Positions 1 through 6,270 of a stretch of DNA of 25,457 nt are shown here, piece by piece. Source of the DNA: a virus. The stretch spans positions 1 to 25,457 of the IMG/VR virus record IMGVR_UViG_3300029953_000147; one strand, 5' to 3'. Each line of letters starts with the position of its first letter. The first letter of the stretch is position 1. The notes below the pieces were generated by a model. It had not been told where the DNA came from, made no database searches, and was given only the letters and a program-made list of their open reading frames with translations. The position numbers and the translations under genes are program-made.

Positions 1-1
1 T

Positions 2-301
2 AACGCCTTGGTCGCTGGTGGAGGCATCTCTAGGGTTATCACGAGTGTCTCTAGCCCTACGACTGCTGGCTCAACCGCCCTTAGAGACTATGTTTACTTT
101 GTTTCGGGCACTACGACGCTAACGCTACCTACTGCCGTCGGTAATAGCAACCTCTATACAGTGAAGAATACAGGCGTAAATACAGTGACTATCGCCACTA
201 CCGCAGGCCAAACCATTGACGGGAGCGCTTCCATTACCTTACCTGTCGCAAACACGTCCGTTGACCTGGTGTCTAACGGCAGTAACTGGAGCATAGTCTG
301 A
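2..301 (+). CDS. Tail fibre/structural protein, C-terminal part (5' truncated)
   Basis: The frame is open to the left edge of the window, so this is the C-terminal end of a longer protein; the TTG at position 8 is probably internal. The roughly 100 visible residues are rich in Thr, Ser, Val, Gly and Asn. They have the alternating pattern of beta-structure seen at the ends of phage fibre and appendage proteins, including a run reading TLTLPTAVGNSNLYTVKNTG and a final SNGSNWSIV. The stop overlaps the next start (TGATG), so it is co-translated with the following structural gene. A virion appendage role is inferred from composition and position; the receptor is unknown. Confidence 0.6.
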   Translation, partial: NALVAGGGISRVITSVSSPTTAGSTALRDYVYFVSGTTTLTLPTAVGNSNLYTVKNTGVNTVTIATTAGQTIDGSASITLPVANTSVDLVSNGSNWSIV

Positions 302-2112
302 TGAGCTACACACCCAATAACCCCAACGGATCAGCGACATCAGCCAACTCGGCCCCAGTAGTCATTGCTAGTGACCAATCGTCGATACCGGTTGCTGCCA
401 CCATAACCGGTACGCCTACGATATCCGGTTCGGTGTCCGTTTCCAACTTCCCAGCGTCCCAGGCGGTCACAGGAACGTTCTTTCAGGCTACCCAGCCTGT
501 TAGTGCTGCCTCACTCCCTTTGCCCACTGGAGCCGCCACAGACGCTAGCCTTGCCACTGTAAACACCACCCTTGGCACTCCGTTCCAGGCTGGCGGGAGC
601 ATTGGCAACAGCGCTTTTGGTATCTCCGGCAGCCTTCCCGCTGGTTCTAATGCCCTCGGTTCTGTTTCTGTCTCTAACTTCCCTGCGACACAAGCGGTAA
701 CCGGCACGTTCTTCCAGGCCACACAGCCGGTATCCGCAGCCGCCCTACCGCTCCCGACGAACGCGGCCCAAGAGGCTGGCGGCAACCTCGCTACCCTGGT
801 AACAAACACCACCAGCATCGCCACATCGGCTTTGCAAACTACGGGAAACACTAGTCTTTCGACGATTGCGACGAATACGGGCAACATCCCCGCCAAGGGC
901 GCTGCGACGACGGCCAACTCCATGCCGGTCAACATCGCCTCTGACCAAACGCTGCCCACGTCTGTGCCGGACCTCTACGTCACGGGAGCAGCGGCACAGA
1001 CAGCTATCGTTAACAACATATTAACAGCAGCCTCTGGCGCAGCCGCTACAGACTTGACTGGATACCGCTCTGCCACGGTGCAGGTTGTCTCGACGGGTAC
1101 TGGCGGCACTTGCATCTTTGAGGGAAGTAACGACAACACCAACTTCCAAGCAGTACCTGTCTATAGCCAGTTGATCCTAACTGGAACGGCTATTACTACT
1201 GCCATCACGGCCACCGCGTCTCAGTTGATTTACACTTTACCTACTACTTTCAGATACTTACGCCTTCGTATTGTGACCACAATCACTGGCGGTAGCATCC
1301 AGGCGTTCTCGCGTTTCTCACAAGCTGCCTGGACGCCCCCGGTGTTTCAAGTCGCTCAGAACACTGCCGGTAGCTTACAAACCACGGCCACGCTCTCCTC
1401 CGGCACTGTGACGACTGTTAGCACAGTCACTAACGGCAACCTTGGCTTTCCTGGACAAACCACAGACGTGGCGTCTGCGGCTTTGACCACCACCACGACA
1501 ACAGCGGCCTTTGCCCCCACCTACGGAAACGCCTATCAGATCAATATCCCTGTGACGGTTGTATCTGGCACATCCCCCACTCTTGATATTGAAGTGCAGG
1601 AGTCTCGTGACGCGGGTACAAACTGGGTGGCAGTATACGACTTCCCGCGTATTACGGCTGTTGGCTCATACAGCAGCCCCATGATGCCGTCTACGGGTAA
1701 CCGCGTTCGCTACGTCCAAACGGTCAGCGGTACTACGCCTTCATTCACCAGGGCTATTTTTCGCTTGCAGGAGTCCTTTGGAGGAGTGACGTTCTTGCGT
1801 CAAATGATTGACCGCACCATCAACTTGACGTCTTTGGGGAGCACAACGGCCGTATTGCAGGCTGAGCAGCAGACCAAAAACGTCCAGTTGACGATTAACA
1901 TCGGAGCGGCCACAGGCGCTCCTGCTGTCCAGCTGCAAGCCTCAGATGACGCTGGCGCTTCCTGGTACTCCATTGGCTCCCCGCTGACGGCTGTGGCATC
2001 GTCTACGGTGTCCTCGACTATCGCCAACGTAACTGCCCAACAGTACAGGGCTATTGTAACAACGGCCGGCACCGGAGTGACTGCCGGCTACACCTTAGTG
2101 AGGGCGTTCTAA
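301..2112 (+). CDS. Large Thr/Ser/Ala-rich phage structural protein, probably tail fibre or appendage
   Basis: This 603-residue protein has very low Lys and Cys and is dominated by Thr, Ala, Ser, Val and Gly, typical of beta-rich phage fibre or decoration proteins. Residues about 44-76 and 121-153 are a near-perfect internal repeat containing VSNFPA, QAVTGTFFQATQPVSAA and LPLPT. The C-terminal half contains two stretches that look like successive beta-sandwich domains, with SRDAGTNW near residue 437 and SDDAGASW near residue 549. The ATG overlaps the upstream stop (TGATG) and the stop overlaps the next ATG. No enzymatic motif was seen. A virion surface role is inferred from composition and from the lysis cassette immediately downstream. 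Confidence 0.65.
   Translation: MSYTPNNPNGSATSANSAPVVIASDQSSIPVAATITGTPTISGSVSVSNFPASQAVTGTFFQATQPVSAASLPLPTGAATDASLATVNTTLGTPFQAGGSIGNSAFGISGSLPAGSNALGSVSVSNFPATQAVTGTFFQATQPVSAAALPLPTNAAQEAGGNLATLVTNTTSIATSALQTTGNTSLSTIATNTGNIPAKGAATTANSMPVNIASDQTLPTSVPDLYVTGAAAQTAIVNNILTAASGAAATDLTGYRSATVQVVSTGTGGTCIFEGSNDNTNFQAVPVYSQLILTGTAITTAITATASQLIYTLPTTFRYLRLRIVTTITGGSIQAFSRFSQAAWTPPVFQVAQNTAGSLQTTATLSSGTVTTVSTVTNGNLGFPGQTTDVASAALTTTTTTAAFAPTYGNAYQINIPVTVVSGTSPTLDIEVQESRDAGTNWVAVYDFPRITAVGSYSSPMMPSTGNRVRYVQTVSGTTPSFTRAIFRLQESFGGVTFLRQMIDRTINLTSLGSTTAVLQAEQQTKNVQLTINIGAATGAPAVQLQASDDAGASWYSIGSPLTAVASSTVSSTIANVTAQQYRAIVTTAGTGVTAGYTLVRAF
430..759 (+). repeat. Two copies of a 33-codon repeat (430-528 and 661-759) inside the structural gene
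   Basis: The two copies encode 31 of 33 identical residues. Of those 31 conserved residues, 22 use a different synonymous codon in the two copies. The protein repeat is therefore maintained while the DNA has diverged almost to synonymous saturation. Confidence 0.9.
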
Positions 2113-2288
2113 TGGTTTCTTTGTACTACTTAGTGGATCAAGCGGGCGATATTTCGGGCGAAAAGGCTCTTGAGGGCAGCTATCTTGACCTTGCCCACGC
2201 TCAAGAGCAGGCGACAAGTGACGGTGTCGCTCATTATAGTATTGAAGACTCGACAAACGGCATCACTACAATCGTTTTTATCTGTTAG
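2112..2288 (+). CDS. Small hypothetical protein (58 aa)
   Basis: The ATG overlaps the TAA of the structural gene (TAATG), and the frame runs 58 codons to TAG. The product starts MVSLYYLVDQAGDISGEKAL and ends ITTIVFIC. It is acidic with no clear membrane segment or known motif. Its position between fibre protein and lysis cassette, exact start/stop overlap and codon usage like its neighbours support it being real. It could be a fibre chaperone or an accessory of the preceding gene, but nothing in the sequence establishes that. Confidence 0.6.
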   Translation: MVSLYYLVDQAGDISGEKALEGSYLDLAHAQEQATSDGVAHYSIEDSTNGITTIVFIC

Positions 2289-2298
2289 TGGGGGAGTT

Positions 2299-2535
2299 AT
2301 GGATGACAAGTTTCAGCGTCTTGAGAACAAGTTAGACACTTTGAGCGATAAATTAGTGGATATCGACAAGACGCTGGTCCGTAACACTGTCTCGTTAGAA
2401 GACCATGTCAGGAGAACCAACTTACTAGAAGAGAAGTTGGCACCAGTTGAAAGGCATGTCGCAATGATACAAGGCATAGTTAAGTTTATAGCTTTAATGG
2501 GAGTGCTTTTAGGCATCGCTAAGGCGGTATTATGA
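2299..2535 (+). CDS. XhlA-like coiled-coil membrane protein, putative lysis accessory
   Basis: The ATG at 2299 follows a GGGGGAG ribosome binding site; an in-frame upstream extension would overlap the previous gene in another frame and is not used. The 78-residue protein has a heptad-like charged region at residues 4-52 (FQRLENKLDTL, DKLVDIDKTL, LLEEKL), then one C-terminal transmembrane segment at about residues 57-77. This is the architecture of the XhlA/haemolysin-XhlA type proteins often found beside phage holins. It overlaps the next gene (ATGA), which is holin-like. A role in holin function or membrane anchoring is inferred from architecture and neighbours. Confidence 0.65.
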   Translation: MDDKFQRLENKLDTLSDKLVDIDKTLVRNTVSLEDHVRRTNLLEEKLAPVERHVAMIQGIVKFIALMGVLLGIAKAVL

Positions 2536-2747
2536 GCTTTTTTAGAGACTTATTGTCATCCGATAGCAAACTCAGCTCCTTACGCGTTATGGCCTTCTTG
2601 GCTCTTTTTGCTGGCATTGTGATTGCAGTGTATGGTCTTTATATGAACCGTGACATGATAGGGCTGTCCGCTTTGTGTGGGGTGTTTGTGGGAGCAGCCT
2701 TCGGAGGAAAAGTAAGTCAGAAAATCTTAGAAAAATCAGATAGTTAG
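2532..2747 (+). CDS. Putative holin (71 aa, two membrane segments)
   Basis: The ATG overlaps the stop of the XhlA-like gene (ATGA). The product has a short charged N-terminus (MSFFRDLLSSDSKLSSLR), then hydrophobic segments at about residues 20-37 and 43-59 separated by a short loop with NRD, and a Lys-rich end (KVSQKILEKSDS). Two close membrane spans, under 100 residues and a charged tail match class II holins. Holins let the cytoplasmic endolysin reach the cell wall at the end of infection, and a signal-less endolysin is encoded two genes downstream. It is not a recognised named family member, so the call rests on topology and context. Confidence 0.6.
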   Translation: MSFFRDLLSSDSKLSSLRVMAFLALFAGIVIAVYGLYMNRDMIGLSALCGVFVGAAFGGKVSQKILEKSDS

Positions 2748-2755
2748 GCGGTTCT

Positions 2756-3454
2756 TTGAAACTTCGAATCCTTAGTCTTTTGGTCATTATAGTTGTGTGT
2801 TTTCACACCTTCCGTGCTTGGGAAAGCAGCGATAGGCACCTTCGGTATACAGTATATAAGCTATTCGATGACAGCGGCAGTTGCACTGGGGTTAAGGTAT
2901 TCGCGCCAAGCGGCAAGGCGTACGTGCTGACTGCGGGGCATTGTGCTAGCTTGCTTAAGGACGGCACAGTTAAGGCGACTACGGAAGACGGTGTCGAGTA
3001 TACCCTTAATTTTATTGAGGAAGACCCCTACTCTGATTTACTTCTGCTTTCAGCACCTGTCGACGGTCCTGCGGTGAGTGTAGCAAAGCAATTGGAGCGG
3101 CATGAGCATGTCCACACCTTGACGCATGGCAGAGGATACCCCACTTACCGCACCGACGGTGAGGCCGTCGCAACAGACGTCACCACTGTTCCTACATTAC
3201 GTTTGACGAATCCTAACGACATCGTTAAGTGCTCCTCGCCAAAATATACGATCATAACAACCCCTTTCGGGGATCGGGCATGTGCGGTTGTCACTGTACA
3301 GCTAATATCGACGGCCAGTTTGATACCGGGTAGCAGTGGTGGACCATTATTTAATGCTGAGGGCCAACTTGCGGGTATCGCTAGCGCCACAGACGATAAG
3401 TTTGCGGCTTTTGTTACCCTTTCCGACATTGGATCTTTTTTGAAAGGACGATAG
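2756..3454 (+). CDS. Membrane-anchored or secreted trypsin-like serine protease
   Basis: The 232-residue product has a hydrophobic N-terminal segment (residues about 4-16), a signal anchor or signal peptide, followed by a chymotrypsin-fold domain. The triad is visible: His62 in LTAGHC, Asp94 in PYSDLLLL and Ser194 in PGSSGGPLFN. Cys43/Cys63 and Cys159/Cys176 could form disulfides, as expected for an exported enzyme. The start is TTG at 2756 behind AGGCGG, eight bases after the holin-like gene. It lies between holin and endolysin genes and ends one base before the endolysin ATG, so it is co-expressed with the lysis cassette. Its substrate is unknown: it could cleave outer-membrane or periplasmic proteins during lysis, or process virion proteins. 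The fold call is firm; the role is inference. Confidence 0.8.
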   Translation: MKLRILSLLVIIVVCFHTFRAWESSDRHLRYTVYKLFDDSGSCTGVKVFAPSGKAYVLTAGHCASLLKDGTVKATTEDGVEYTLNFIEEDPYSDLLLLSAPVDGPAVSVAKQLERHEHVHTLTHGRGYPTYRTDGEAVATDVTTVPTLRLTNPNDIVKCSSPKYTIITTPFGDRACAVVTVQLISTASLIPGSSGGPLFNAEGQLAGIASATDDKFAAFVTLSDIGSFLKGR

Positions 3455-3832
3455 ATGTCAATCACTTTCAATGAGTTGCTCCATGGGCACCTCATTAGCG
3501 ATGTCCCGATAGCATGTCAACACAATTTGGAAGAGCTTTTGAAGCGCATTAACGTCATTAGGGACGCTTGGGCTAAGCCGATGACTGTGACGTCAGGCTT
3601 TCGGACGCAAGCCGATCAAATGAGGATCAACCCCAAAGCACCCAACTCAGCGCATACGCGCGGGCAGGCAGTAGACATCTTAGACGAGGGACTCGAGTTG
3701 ACGGCTTGGCTTAAAGGCGATGGCGCTAAGTTGGCCGAAGAGACTGGCTTGTGGTTTGAAGAGGGCAATAAGAATTGGGTTCACGCCCAAATCGTTGCGC
3801 CCCGCAGCGGCCACCGCTGGTTCTTGCCCTAG
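3455..3832 (+). CDS. Endolysin, peptidase M15 family (zinc peptidase)
   Basis: The 125-residue enzyme carries the M15 zinc-peptidase pattern: SGFR with Arg50, SAHTRGQAVDI giving ligands His67 and Asp74, and WVHAQ giving His110. Family members cut peptide cross-links of peptidoglycan (D-Ala-D-Ala carboxypeptidase or L-Ala-D-Glu endopeptidase type). The length equals that of other compact phage endolysins of this kind. There is no signal peptide, consistent with release through the holin encoded upstream. The ATG abuts the stop of the protease gene. Its stop lies in a CTAG palindrome shared with the stop of the convergent helicase gene. Confidence 0.85.
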   Translation: MSITFNELLHGHLISDVPIACQHNLEELLKRINVIRDAWAKPMTVTSGFRTQADQMRINPKAPNSAHTRGQAVDILDEGLELTAWLKGDGAKLAEETGLWFEEGNKNWVHAQIVAPRSGHRWFLP

Positions 3833-5148
3833 AGCTCTAATTCTAAAGGCGTCGTGCCATAAACCTCAAGCAAAACCTTCTTCTGCGCATTATAATGGCG
3901 CACAGTGAATTTGTGGCTGGGATCCCGGATCAAGACCACTTTGGCGCTCTCTTTGCCCGGATACGTCCGGACGGCCCTTCCAACCTGCTGCATAAAGGCA
4001 CTCTTAGCCTTGCCTAGTCCGGCTATAATGACGTATTCGCAGGGCTTTGTGTCCACGCCCTCTCCGATTATGCCTGTCGTTCCTATCAAGGCCGATATTT
4101 GGCCTTTGGCGAAGGCTTTGATTAAGGCTCTAGAATCGTCGTCCTGCCCATTAGCGAAAGGGATGCCTGTCATGGTGCTAAGGGTATTGCCATGCGAGAT
4201 TTCTTTAACCAAGGTCAACGTGGAGCGTTCTTGGGCTTGTAGGCGGAGCATCAAGAGGGCGATACGTTCGTTACGATGCATATTTTGGGTTACTAGTGCT
4301 CGATATACTTCCGCCCAAGTGGTTGCCCCGGTGACAATTTTCGGCATTTTGAGGTAATATGCCTCTACGGGAACGACGTACTTAGCCTTTACCGCGTCGT
4401 GGTAGGACAGTTCGTAGGCTGGCTGGCCGCAGATAGCCTCAAACAGCAGGTGCTCGTTGGTTTGGTTCCGAAAGAAAGTGGCGGATAGAAAGAAGCGGTA
4501 GTAAATGCCATTCCAGACGGATTTATTAAGCTTTTGGTACGTCTTGGCAGCAGCGTGATGACATTCATCAATTATCAAACAGTCGTAATCCTTAGCGTTT
4601 TGCAGCTTTTTACTGTCGATATTGCATATCGTGATATGTGAATCGTTCAGGAAATAGGTCCTCATGGCGGCCTGCAGTTGGTGCTTAATCTCAAGCGACG
4701 GCACTACGACAAGTGTCCTAACCTGGAGTACGTTAGCGAGCATGGCGATGACGAAACTCTTACCTGAGCCCGTAGGCATAACCAAGCCGCACTGTTTGGC
4801 CAAGGATGCCCGGCGTACCGCCTCCACTTGGGCGGGGTAGGGCGTCAAGGTAGGCGCCATATGGAACAGCCTTGCCGCATTTAGAGGCACCTTGCGGGTG
4901 TCATTAGTGCCGAAGGTTATCTGGTTTTTTTGTAAAAATTCATGTACATAGGTCAGTAAGCCCGTGGGAACATTGCCTTTTTTGTCAACTAGTGACTGGC
5001 GCTTGGGCGGAAAGCGGGAGAAAACAGCCGCAGACTCTCCGCCCGGGAGGTAACTTAGCTCCTTGCGCAGGTCAGCCAGGGCTTCTTCCTTGAGTCCGAT
5101 GATACGACTGTAACTGTTGCCAACGGTTATTGTTGCGTTATTTGGCAC
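3829..5148 (-). CDS. Superfamily 2 DEAD/DEAH-type helicase (UvsW-like)
   Basis: The 439-residue protein shows SF2 motifs in order: a Q-like PYPAQVEAV, Walker A PTGSGKS (125-131), VVVPSLEI, Walker B DECHH (194-198), LSAT (221-224), and motif VI QQVGRAVRTYPGK near the end. Phage proteins of this type (UvsW and relatives) unwind branched DNA or R-loops and support recombination-dependent replication. The start is a GTG at 5148, 22 bases inside the end of the upstream lipoprotein gene, so translation is probably coupled. This and the lipoprotein are the only minus-strand genes in the window. Its own C-terminal stop overlaps the endolysin stop. A restriction-type helicase is less likely because no nuclease domain or partner is present. 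Confidence 0.85.
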   Translation of the reverse strand: MPNNATITVGNSYSRIIGLKEEALADLRKELSYLPGGESAAVFSRFPPKRQSLVDKKGNVPTGLLTYVHEFLQKNQITFGTNDTRKVPLNAARLFHMAPTLTPYPAQVEAVRRASLAKQCGLVMPTGSGKSFVIAMLANVLQVRTLVVVPSLEIKHQLQAAMRTYFLNDSHITICNIDSKKLQNAKDYDCLIIDECHHAAAKTYQKLNKSVWNGIYYRFFLSATFFRNQTNEHLLFEAICGQPAYELSYHDAVKAKYVVPVEAYYLKMPKIVTGATTWAEVYRALVTQNMHRNERIALLMLRLQAQERSTLTLVKEISHGNTLSTMTGIPFANGQDDDSRALIKAFAKGQISALIGTTGIIGEGVDTKPCEYVIIAGLGKAKSAFMQQVGRAVRTYPGKESAKVVLIRDPSHKFTVRHYNAQKKVLLEVYGTTPLELEL

Positions 5149-5651
5149 GACGCCCCCACAGTAAAGGTGCAGCTAGAGTTTATGCCGTTCGATTGATATT
5201 GTCCAGGTGGGATGAGGGAGCTAAACCCATCGTTGGCGCTATAGGTGGCATACAGATTGCCGTCGATACAAAAGCCAACCTCCGAGAAGGTGATGGGGTA
5301 GGTCGTCGTTCCTGAGCAAAACTGGACTATGGATATCTGAGTGCCAGGTGCTCCTGGCTGGCCGGCAGGGCCCTGCGGTCCAGAAGGCCCTACAATCGAC
5401 AGTCCGGGTACCCCAGGGCTACCCACAGCCCCATTGCAGATAATGCTTTGTGAGCCGTCTACGGTGATTACAGTGCCGCCCGTTGGACACTGTGTCTCAG
5501 TAGCAGGCGATTGGGTAATTATGGGTGTTTTACCGGGTATCCCCTGATCGCCCTTAGCACCATCGACTCCGTTAACCCCAGAGTACCCGGTGCAGGCGCT
5601 CATAAGGACCATCAGGGCTAGAATCGCAAAAACCAATAGGGCATTCTTCAT
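5127..5651 (-). CDS. Collagen-like lipoprotein
   Basis: The ATG at 5651 is preceded on this strand by GGAGGT; longer in-frame extensions lack a ribosome binding site. The 174-residue product begins with Lys and a hydrophobic stretch ending in the lipobox LMSAC (Cys20), so it is probably a lipid-anchored exported protein. Gly-X-Y triplets occupy residues 25-40 and, with an interruption, 74-103. The rest is Thr/Ser/Cys-rich, with several Cys that could pair outside the cytoplasm. Phage-encoded lipoproteins can act at the host surface, for example in superinfection exclusion, but that is inference here. It has its own regulatory region and runs opposite to the rest of the genome, like an accessory gene. 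It overlaps the downstream helicase start by 22 bases. Confidence 0.75.
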   Translation of the reverse strand: MKNALLVFAILALMVLMSACTGYSGVNGVDGAKGDQGIPGKTPIITQSPATETQCPTGGTVITVDGSQSIICNGAVGSPGVPGLSIVGPSGPQGPAGQPGAPGTQISIVQFCSGTTTYPITFSEVGFCIDGNLYATYSANDGFSSLIPPGQYQSNGINSSCTFTVGASCQITQQ

Positions 5652-5721
5652 AAAACCTCCTGCCCTCAGTGTCGCCCTAAGTGCCCTTAAAGTCAATATT
5701 AAAAATTTTACTAAAAACCAC

Positions 5722-5749
5722 TTGACATAGGCCCTAAAGACGATATACA
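5722..5749 (+). promoter_or_regulatory. Candidate rightward sigma70-type promoter with a box in the spacer
   Basis: TTGACA at 5722-5727 is a perfect -35 hexamer. It is followed after 16 bases by TATACA at 5744-5749, which matches four of six -10 positions. The GGCCCTAAAG box (5730-5739) lies in the spacer, where a bound repressor would block polymerase. No protein gene follows for 500 bases, so it would make a leader or a non-coding RNA. Confidence 0.4.
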
Positions 5750-5809
5750 TTGATATACGGTGACTAGATGCGCCCTCCCTTTTGAAAAACACTCTTTAAA
5801 ACTAACGTA

Positions 5810-5838
5810 TTGACATTAAGACTTAGGGCCTTTAGCAA
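5810..5838 (+). promoter_or_regulatory. Weak candidate rightward promoter with a box in the spacer
   Basis: TTGACA at 5810-5815 is perfect. The -10 at 17-base spacing (TAGCAA, 5833-5838) is poor. The CTTAGGGCC box at 5822-5830 again lies between the hexamers, the same arrangement as at 5722. Confidence 0.3.
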
Positions 5839-6012
5839 AGTTTTTAAAAGAGATTGTTCTTAGGGCATACCGCTTTTAGGCACTTTTAGCAAAGGTTTGC
5901 TTTTTAGGGTCCTGAAAATAGTAGAAATCTATACCTTTTACTAAGGCACTATGGGCGCGCGCGCTTTTTTTGCTTGCTTTTCTCGGTGTAGTTCGATATG
6001 ATACGGATTCTA

Positions 6013-6067
6013 GGCCGGGCGTGGCGCGGCGAGGTACGGCATGGCGAGGCGCGGCAGGGCAAGGTGA
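6013..6067 (+). repeat. GGYNN pentamer array 1 (11 units)
   Basis: Eleven consecutive pentamers each begin GGC or GGT, with GG at exact 5-base steps from 6013 to 6063 and variable bases at positions 4 and 5. The last two units are GGCAA and GGTGA. An intrinsic terminator hairpin begins at 6070. The period of 5 is not a codon period. GG runs separated by three bases also fit a two-layer G-quadruplex pattern. Confidence 0.9.
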
Positions 6068-6069
6068 AG

Positions 6070-6097
6070 GGCAAGGCGTAAAAACCTTGCCTTTTTT
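6070..6097 (+). terminator. Intrinsic terminator following array 1
   Basis: GGCAAGG (6070-6076) pairs with CCTTGCC (6085-6091) around an A-rich 8-base loop and is followed by six T. No plus-strand protein gene precedes it back to the lipoprotein start, so it would end a non-coding or leader transcript. Confidence 0.85.
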
Positions 6098-6125
6098 ATT
6101 TTTGTCCTTTATATTTAAATTTCTA

Positions 6126-6185
6126 GGCTCGGCGTGGCGCGGCGTGGTATGGCGGGGCCCGGCCCGGCTTGGTTTGGCAAGGTGA
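6126..6185 (+). repeat. GGYNN pentamer array 2 (12 units)
   Basis: Twelve pentamers begin GGC or GGT at exact 5-base steps from 6126 to 6181. The last two units are GGCAA and GGTGA, as in array 1. It ends flush against the next terminator hairpin. It differs from array 1 at many variable positions, so the GGY phase is conserved rather than a recent identical copy. Confidence 0.9.
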
Positions 6186-6216
6186 AGCGGTAGTCTCAAA
6201 AACTACCGCTTTTTTT
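6186..6216 (+). terminator. Intrinsic terminator following array 2
   Basis: AGCGGTAGT (6186-6194) pairs perfectly with ACTACCGCT (6202-6210) around a 7-base A-rich loop, followed by a seven-T run. It begins at the base after the last pentamer and ends 54 bases before the ATG at 6271. Transcripts entering that operon from the left must therefore read through it, or a promoter lies in the 6217-6260 gap. Confidence 0.85.
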
Positions 6217-6270
6217 ATTCCCCTTGCACTTTAAAAAATAGTGGCATACAGTGGGTTCATAGGAGGATTT

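Larger units (their letters stand above)
5652..6012. other. AT-rich regulatory region with repeated TTAGGGC boxes, no protein gene
   Basis: This divergent intergenic stretch contains about six copies of a TTAGGGC-like box on both strands: GCCCTAAG at 5674-5681, TGCCCTTAAAG near 5682, GGCCCTAAAG at 5730-5739, CTTAGGGCC at 5822-5830, CTTAGGGC at 5859-5866 and TTAGGGT at 5904-5910. A 10-base direct repeat, TTTAGCAAAG, lies at 5831-5840 and 5885-5894. Two TTGACA hexamers point rightward. An alternating GC run (5955-5964) is followed by seven T. The boxes look like operators overlapping promoters that face both the lipoprotein/helicase pair and the rightward operon. No open frame with a ribosome binding site was found. 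Confidence 0.55.

Noticed and set aside
483-959. A 158-codon minus-strand frame opposite the structural gene
   Set aside because: It is a shadow of the Thr/Ala/Pro-biased codons of the plus-strand gene, with no ribosome binding site or recognisable product.
2170-2298. Upstream extension of the XhlA-like gene to 2170
   Set aside because: It overlaps the 58-codon gene at 2112-2288 in another frame and has no ribosome binding site, whereas ATG 2299 follows GGGGGAG.
5998-6081. A 27-codon plus-strand frame (ATG at 5998) reading through array 1 to TAA just before the terminator
   Set aside because: It has no ribosome binding site, and arrays 2 and 3 do not keep an equivalent frame. The Arg/Gly/Ala-rich peptide is what any frame of GGYNN gives.
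5876-6199. A 107-codon minus-strand frame rich in Pro, Arg and Ala, and a 71-codon plus-strand frame opposite it
   Set aside because: Both are read-through of the pentamer arrays and terminators. Composition follows the repeats, and neither has a plausible start site.
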